From Dietzia timorensis (lineage in GTDB: Bacteria; Actinomycetota; Actinomycetes; Mycobacteriales; Mycobacteriaceae): 9,008 nucleotides of DNA. The position numbers and the translations under genes were made by a program. The stretch covers positions 1-9,008 of the forward strand of contig NZ_DYXM01000263.1 in NCBI RefSeq assembly GCF_020742175.1, read 5' to 3'. The notes beneath the pieces are model-generated. The model had not been told where the DNA came from. It did no database searches and saw nothing but the letters and a program-made list of their open reading frames with translations. This document shows, in pieces, positions 6,797 to 9,008 of this stretch. How positions within the stretch are numbered: position 1 is the stretch's first letter; each line of letters opens with the position of its first letter.

Positions 6797-8008
6797 CTAG
6801 TCGCGCGCCGCGTCCAGCGCCTGCGCGAAGTCGGCGATGAGATCATCGGGATCCTCAAGACCGACCGACAACCGGAGGTGCCCATAGGTCTGGAATTCCT
6901 CCGGGTAATGCTCGGCCCCGCCCCGACCGGACGGCCCGACGTGCACGATAAGCGTCTCGTCGTGCCCGATCGACACGGCCGAGGTGGCAATACGAAGCTC
7001 GGCGACGAAGCGATTCTGCAGATCGCTGTCGCCGTCGAGCGCGAAGGCGAGAACCCCGCCGAATCCGAAATCGCCGAACTGCCGACGCGCGAGCTCGTGC
7101 TGGGGATGCGACTCGAGCCCGGGGTAGGCCACGTAGGCGATAGCGTCCTGCTCGGACAGCCACCGCGCGACCTTCGCCGCCGACTCGACGTGTTGGCGCA
7201 GCCGCAGCGGCAGCGTCACCGAGCCGCGCATGATCAGCCACGCGTTGAACGGCGAAATGATGCCGCCGACATCGACAAGCGCGTCCCCGCGCACCCGCGC
7301 CACGAGTTCGGACCCGCCGATCACCGCGCCGCCCATGGCATCGCCGTGACCGTTGATGTACTTGGTCAACGAATGGATCACCAGATCCGCGCCGTCCGCG
7401 AGCGGACGGTACAAGGGCGGCGGCGTAAAGGTGGAGTCGACCGAAAGCAGAGCTTCGCTGTCATGGGCGATCTGGGCCAGCGCCGCGATATCGGCGACCC
7501 TCGTGGTCGGGTTCGCGATGACCTCGACGTGCACCAGCTTGGTGTTTTCGCGCATCGCCGCGGCCACTGCGCTCGGGTCGGAGGCGTCGACGAACGTCGC
7601 CTCGACTCCCATCCGCTCGGGCAGCAGCTCGTCGAACAGGCGCCACACCGCCTCGTATGTCACGTCGGAGACGACGACGTGGTCGCCAGGCCGCAGCAGC
7701 GTGAAGAACGTGCCGTGCAGCGCCGCGACGCCGGTCGCGAACACCGCCGCCGCGTCACCGCCCTCGAGCGCGGCAAGCTTGTCCTGCAGCGCGGACTGGT
7801 TGAGCGCGCCATTGCGCGTGTACACGAGCCGATCGGCCGTGGACCAGTCCATGCCGGACGGGTCCTCGGGAAGCAGATAGGAATTCGCCATGACGATCGG
7901 CGTGCGCACCGCCCCGGTATCGGAATCGATTCGGTTGCCGCCATGCACCGCCCAGGTCGCATCGCTCACGGTCGTGGCGTCGTGCTTATCCGGCGCGTTC
8001 TCCCTCAT
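6797..8008 (-). CDS. Trans-sulfuration family PLP enzyme (cystathionine gamma-synthase/lyase-like)
   Basis: This 403-residue cytosolic enzyme belongs to the Cys/Met-metabolism PLP family (fold type I). K216 in IHSLTKYINGHGD is the Schiff-base lysine, D191 in SVDSTF contacts the pyridine nitrogen, and Y63/R65 in YTRNG bind the PLP phosphate of the neighbouring subunit. ATGVAA (91-96) corresponds to the family's SSGMAA motif, and R379 in LRLSVGLED should bind the substrate carboxylate. It departs from standard cystathionine enzymes in two places: NPT after the YTR motif is NQS, and the usual EHPA segment near the C-terminus is replaced by HVGPSGRGG (356-364). Gamma-synthase, gamma-lyase, beta-lyase and methionine gamma-lyase activities cannot be separated from sequence alone. 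The ATG at 8008 has a strong ribosome site, GGAAGGTGGG, six bases upstream. It is transcribed convergently with the CitB gene. Confidence 0.88.
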   Translation of the reverse strand: MRENAPDKHDATTVSDATWAVHGGNRIDSDTGAVRTPIVMANSYLLPEDPSGMDWSTADRLVYTRNGALNQSALQDKLAALEGGDAAAVFATGVAALHGTFFTLLRPGDHVVVSDVTYEAVWRLFDELLPERMGVEATFVDASDPSAVAAAMRENTKLVHVEVIANPTTRVADIAALAQIAHDSEALLSVDSTFTPPPLYRPLADGADLVIHSLTKYINGHGDAMGGAVIGGSELVARVRGDALVDVGGIISPFNAWLIMRGSVTLPLRLRQHVESAAKVARWLSEQDAIAYVAYPGLESHPQHELARRQFGDFGFGGVLAFALDGDSDLQNRFVAELRIATSAVSIGHDETLIVHVGPSGRGGAEHYPEEFQTYGHLRLSVGLEDPDDLIADFAQALDAARD

Positions 8009-8015
8009 TGCGTTC

Positions 8016-8066
8016 CCACCTTCCGCATTTAGTCAATGCAACCAGTATGACGCCGGAGGAAGGTGG
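8016..8066 (-). promoter_or_regulatory. Inverted repeat able to mask the PLP enzyme's ribosome site
   Basis: On the minus strand, CCACCTTCC (8066-8058) is perfectly complementary to GGAAGGTGG (8024-8016), which is the Shine-Dalgarno stretch of the downstream gene. Between the arms is a second short hairpin, GCATT-N5-AATGC (8039-8025), which abuts the right arm so the two stems could stack. If transcription starts upstream of 8066, the leader could switch between a closed and an open ribosome site. The transcription start is unknown: a -10-like CATACT lies inside the loop (8049-8044) and would yield a leader lacking the left arm. Confidence 0.35.
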
Positions 8067-8129
8067 CCCTCATAGCGGCCGCGCATTCGCGGTTCTTCGA
8101 ACACGAGGCACCCAGGGCTCGACGGGCAC

Positions 8130-8171
8130 AAAAAAGTGTCGGCCCACCGGATTTCCGGTGGGCCGACACTT
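8130..8171 (-). terminator. Intrinsic terminator after tRNA-Ala
   Basis: A perfect 17-bp stem (8134-8150 with 8155-8171) and a four-base loop (8151-8154) are followed on the minus strand by six T residues (8135-8130). The hairpin begins nine bases after the tRNA 3' end, so it terminates the tRNA transcript and separates it from the PLP-enzyme gene. The plus strand has no T-run after the stem, so the terminator is directional. Confidence 0.92.
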
Positions 8172-8180
8172 GATTCTCGG

Positions 8181-8253
8181 TGGAGCTAAGGGGATTCGAA
8201 CCCCTGACCCCCTCACTGCCAGTGAGGTGCGCTACCAGCTGCGCCATAGCCCC
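8181..8253 (-). tRNA. tRNA-Ala (anticodon GGC)
   Basis: The 73 bases fold into a full cloverleaf: 7-bp acceptor stem GGGGCTA/TAGCTCC, 4-bp D stem GCGC/GCGC with loop AGCTGGTA, 5-bp anticodon stem CCTCA/TGAGG with loop CTGGCAG, five-base variable loop, and 5-bp T stem AGGGG/CCCCT with loop TTCGAAT. The anticodon GGC is at 8220-8218. The G3-U70 wobble pair, the classical alanine identity element, is present. The discriminator is A, and CCA is not encoded (ACCG follows). The gene lies between the DsbA-like gene and the strong terminator. Confidence 0.98.
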
Positions 8254-8327
8254 GTATTTACTTGAGTCGGTGCGATGCCGACTCGAAAAACTCTACAACA
8301 GGCGGATCGGGGGAGCCAAATCGCGGA

Positions 8328-8385
8328 CGGGCGGGGTGCTCCGTTCTCGGAACTTCCCCGCCCGCCGAGCGGACGCGAGGTCCGC
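8328..8385 (-). terminator. Two GC-rich hairpins after the DsbA-like gene, possible terminator
   Basis: Downstream of the stop at 8400 the minus strand meets a hairpin GCGGAC-N5-GTCCGC (8385-8369), then a larger one with 9-bp arms CGGGCGGGG/CCCCGCCCG (8364-8328) whose 19-base loop can form an extra 4-bp stem. Neither is followed by a T-run, so this would be a terminator of the U-poor type proposed for actinobacteria, or only a 3' stabilising structure. The remaining gap to the tRNA (8254-8327) contains a small inverted repeat (8264-8284) and TGTAGAGT on the minus strand near 8300, a possible tRNA promoter element. Confidence 0.35.
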
Positions 8386-8399
8386 CGTCATCGCCGGTG

Positions 8400-9008
8400 T
8401 TACGCGGCCATCGCCTTCTGGACCCAGGTCGGGTCGCCGATTTCGAGCTTCTCGCCGTCCTTGGCAACGGTCGGTGTCGCCATGTCGAGCCCCGAGTCCT
8501 GCAGCGCCTGCTGCGACGCCTGCGCGGTTTCGGTGGCCTTGTCGAGGTTGTCGGCGCCCTCGGCGCCGATTCCCTCGATGCACTTGACCGACTCATCCCC
8601 GGCACCGGCGGACTTCGCGTCCTCGGCGATCTCGGATTGGGTGCGGTCGCCACCGCCCTCGGCGGGCTGGTTGGTGAACCACGCCGAGCGCGCGTCGAGG
8701 TAGGTCTGAAGATCCTCGTTGACCGCGACGCACTGGGACGCGGCGATCATGCGAGTCGAGTAATCGCCCTTCGCCGACTGCTGGTCGAGGAAGTTGACGT
8801 AGTGATGGACGACCTGCAGGTCCCCGGCCGTGACGGCCTCTGTGATCTGCGCACCGGACTGCTCCTCCATCGCGCCGCAGGCGGGACACATGTAGTCCTC
8901 CCACACGTCGATTTTCGGAGCTTCGGGATCGCCTACGGTCACGGCGCCGTCTTCGGAGATGGAAATCTGCGGGTCGGCGGTTTCGGCGAAATTAAGGGAC
9001 ACGGCCTC
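8400..9008 (-). CDS. DsbA-like thioredoxin-fold thiol oxidoreductase, partial at the N-terminal side
   Basis: The reading frame stays open to the right edge, so the 5' end lies outside the window; about 202 codons are visible. Counting from the in-frame GTG at 9002, the active site is C39-P40-A41-C42 in DYMCPACGAME, and the cis-proline follows Thr at T176-P177 (MATPTV). This marks a DsbA-family (Thioredoxin_4) fold with an inserted helical domain. Two further cysteines, C91 and C141, lie in the inserted helical region and could form a second, structural disulfide, as reported for mycobacterial DsbA-like proteins. These proteins normally have an N-terminal membrane anchor and oxidise extracytoplasmic proteins; that segment would be off the window, so GTG 9002 is probably not the real start. 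A CitAB link is not suggested. The next minus-strand gene is tRNA-Ala. Confidence 0.85.
   Translation of the reverse strand, partial: EAVSLNFAETADPQISISEDGAVTVGDPEAPKIDVWEDYMCPACGAMEEQSGAQITEAVTAGDLQVVHHYVNFLDQQSAKGDYSTRMIAASQCVAVNEDLQTYLDARSAWFTNQPAEGGGDRTQSEIAEDAKSAGAGDESVKCIEGIGAEGADNLDKATETAQASQQALQDSGLDMATPTVAKDGEKLEIGDPTWVQKAMAA

Noticed and set aside
6878..8032. 384-codon open frame on the plus strand
   Set aside because: It is antisense to the PLP enzyme, with an Arg/His-rich composition typical of a shadow frame.
8029..8247. 72-codon minus frame running through the tRNA and terminator (peptide with GVRGSNPLSS)
   Set aside because: This is the well-known spurious peptide produced by translating tRNA T-arm sequence. 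The overlapping plus frame 8008-8265 (GIRTPDP) is rejected for the same reason.
8264..8284. Inverted repeat GAGTCGG-N7-CCGACTC just upstream of the tRNA
   Set aside because: There is no T-run on either side and the stem is only 7 bp. It is more likely part of the tRNA leader or chance than a terminator.

Overview
The window looks like chromosomal DNA from a high-GC actinobacterium, probably a mycolic-acid group member such as Corynebacterium or Dietzia. The evidence is strong G/C bias at third codon positions, frequent GTG and TTG starts, a tRNA without an encoded CCA end, a citrate transporter directly followed by its CitAB-type two-component system as described in Corynebacterium glutamicum, and a CRP/GlxR-like operator in front of the transporter. 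The genus is inferred from these traits and was not tested.

Layout. 42-944 (minus) is a DapA/NanA-family aldolase of unknown substrate. A 157-bp divergent spacer with an imperfect dyad separates it from two tandem, translationally coupled SGNH/GDSL hydrolase paralogues (1102-1890 and 1887-2651, plus). A 175-bp regulatory gap carries a 9-bp tandem repeat and a CRP/GlxR-like site. It leads into a CitMHS citrate:cation symporter (2827-4356), a CitA-type sensor kinase (4387-6072) and a CitB-type response regulator (6085-6771). Converging on these from the right is a trans-sulfuration-family PLP enzyme (6797-8008, minus), whose Shine-Dalgarno region can pair with its own leader. Beyond it, also on the minus strand, are a strong intrinsic terminator (8130-8171), tRNA-Ala(GGC) (8181-8253) and a DsbA-like thiol oxidoreductase cut by the right edge (8400-9008).

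How the genes work together. CitA should sense external citrate: the Arg/His and Arg/Lys pairs that bind citrate in Klebsiella CitA are present. It would phosphorylate CitB, which would then activate the transporter gene through its upstream region. The CRP/GlxR-like site suggests carbon catabolite control on top of this. The kinase gene has a -10-like hexamer placed exactly for a leaderless transcript, so citAB may also be transcribed separately from the transporter. The tandem hydrolases lie immediately upstream on the same strand; a role in citrate or ester use is only a hypothesis.

No mobile element, CRISPR array, phage gene or integration site is visible, and no gap between genes exceeds 300 bp. 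I see no wholly new system. The most distinctive points are the coupled hydrolase pair, the Gly/Ser-rich loop inserted in the citrate transporter, the apparent loss of the receiver switch Thr/Ser in CitB, and the ribosome-site-masking repeat in front of the PLP enzyme.
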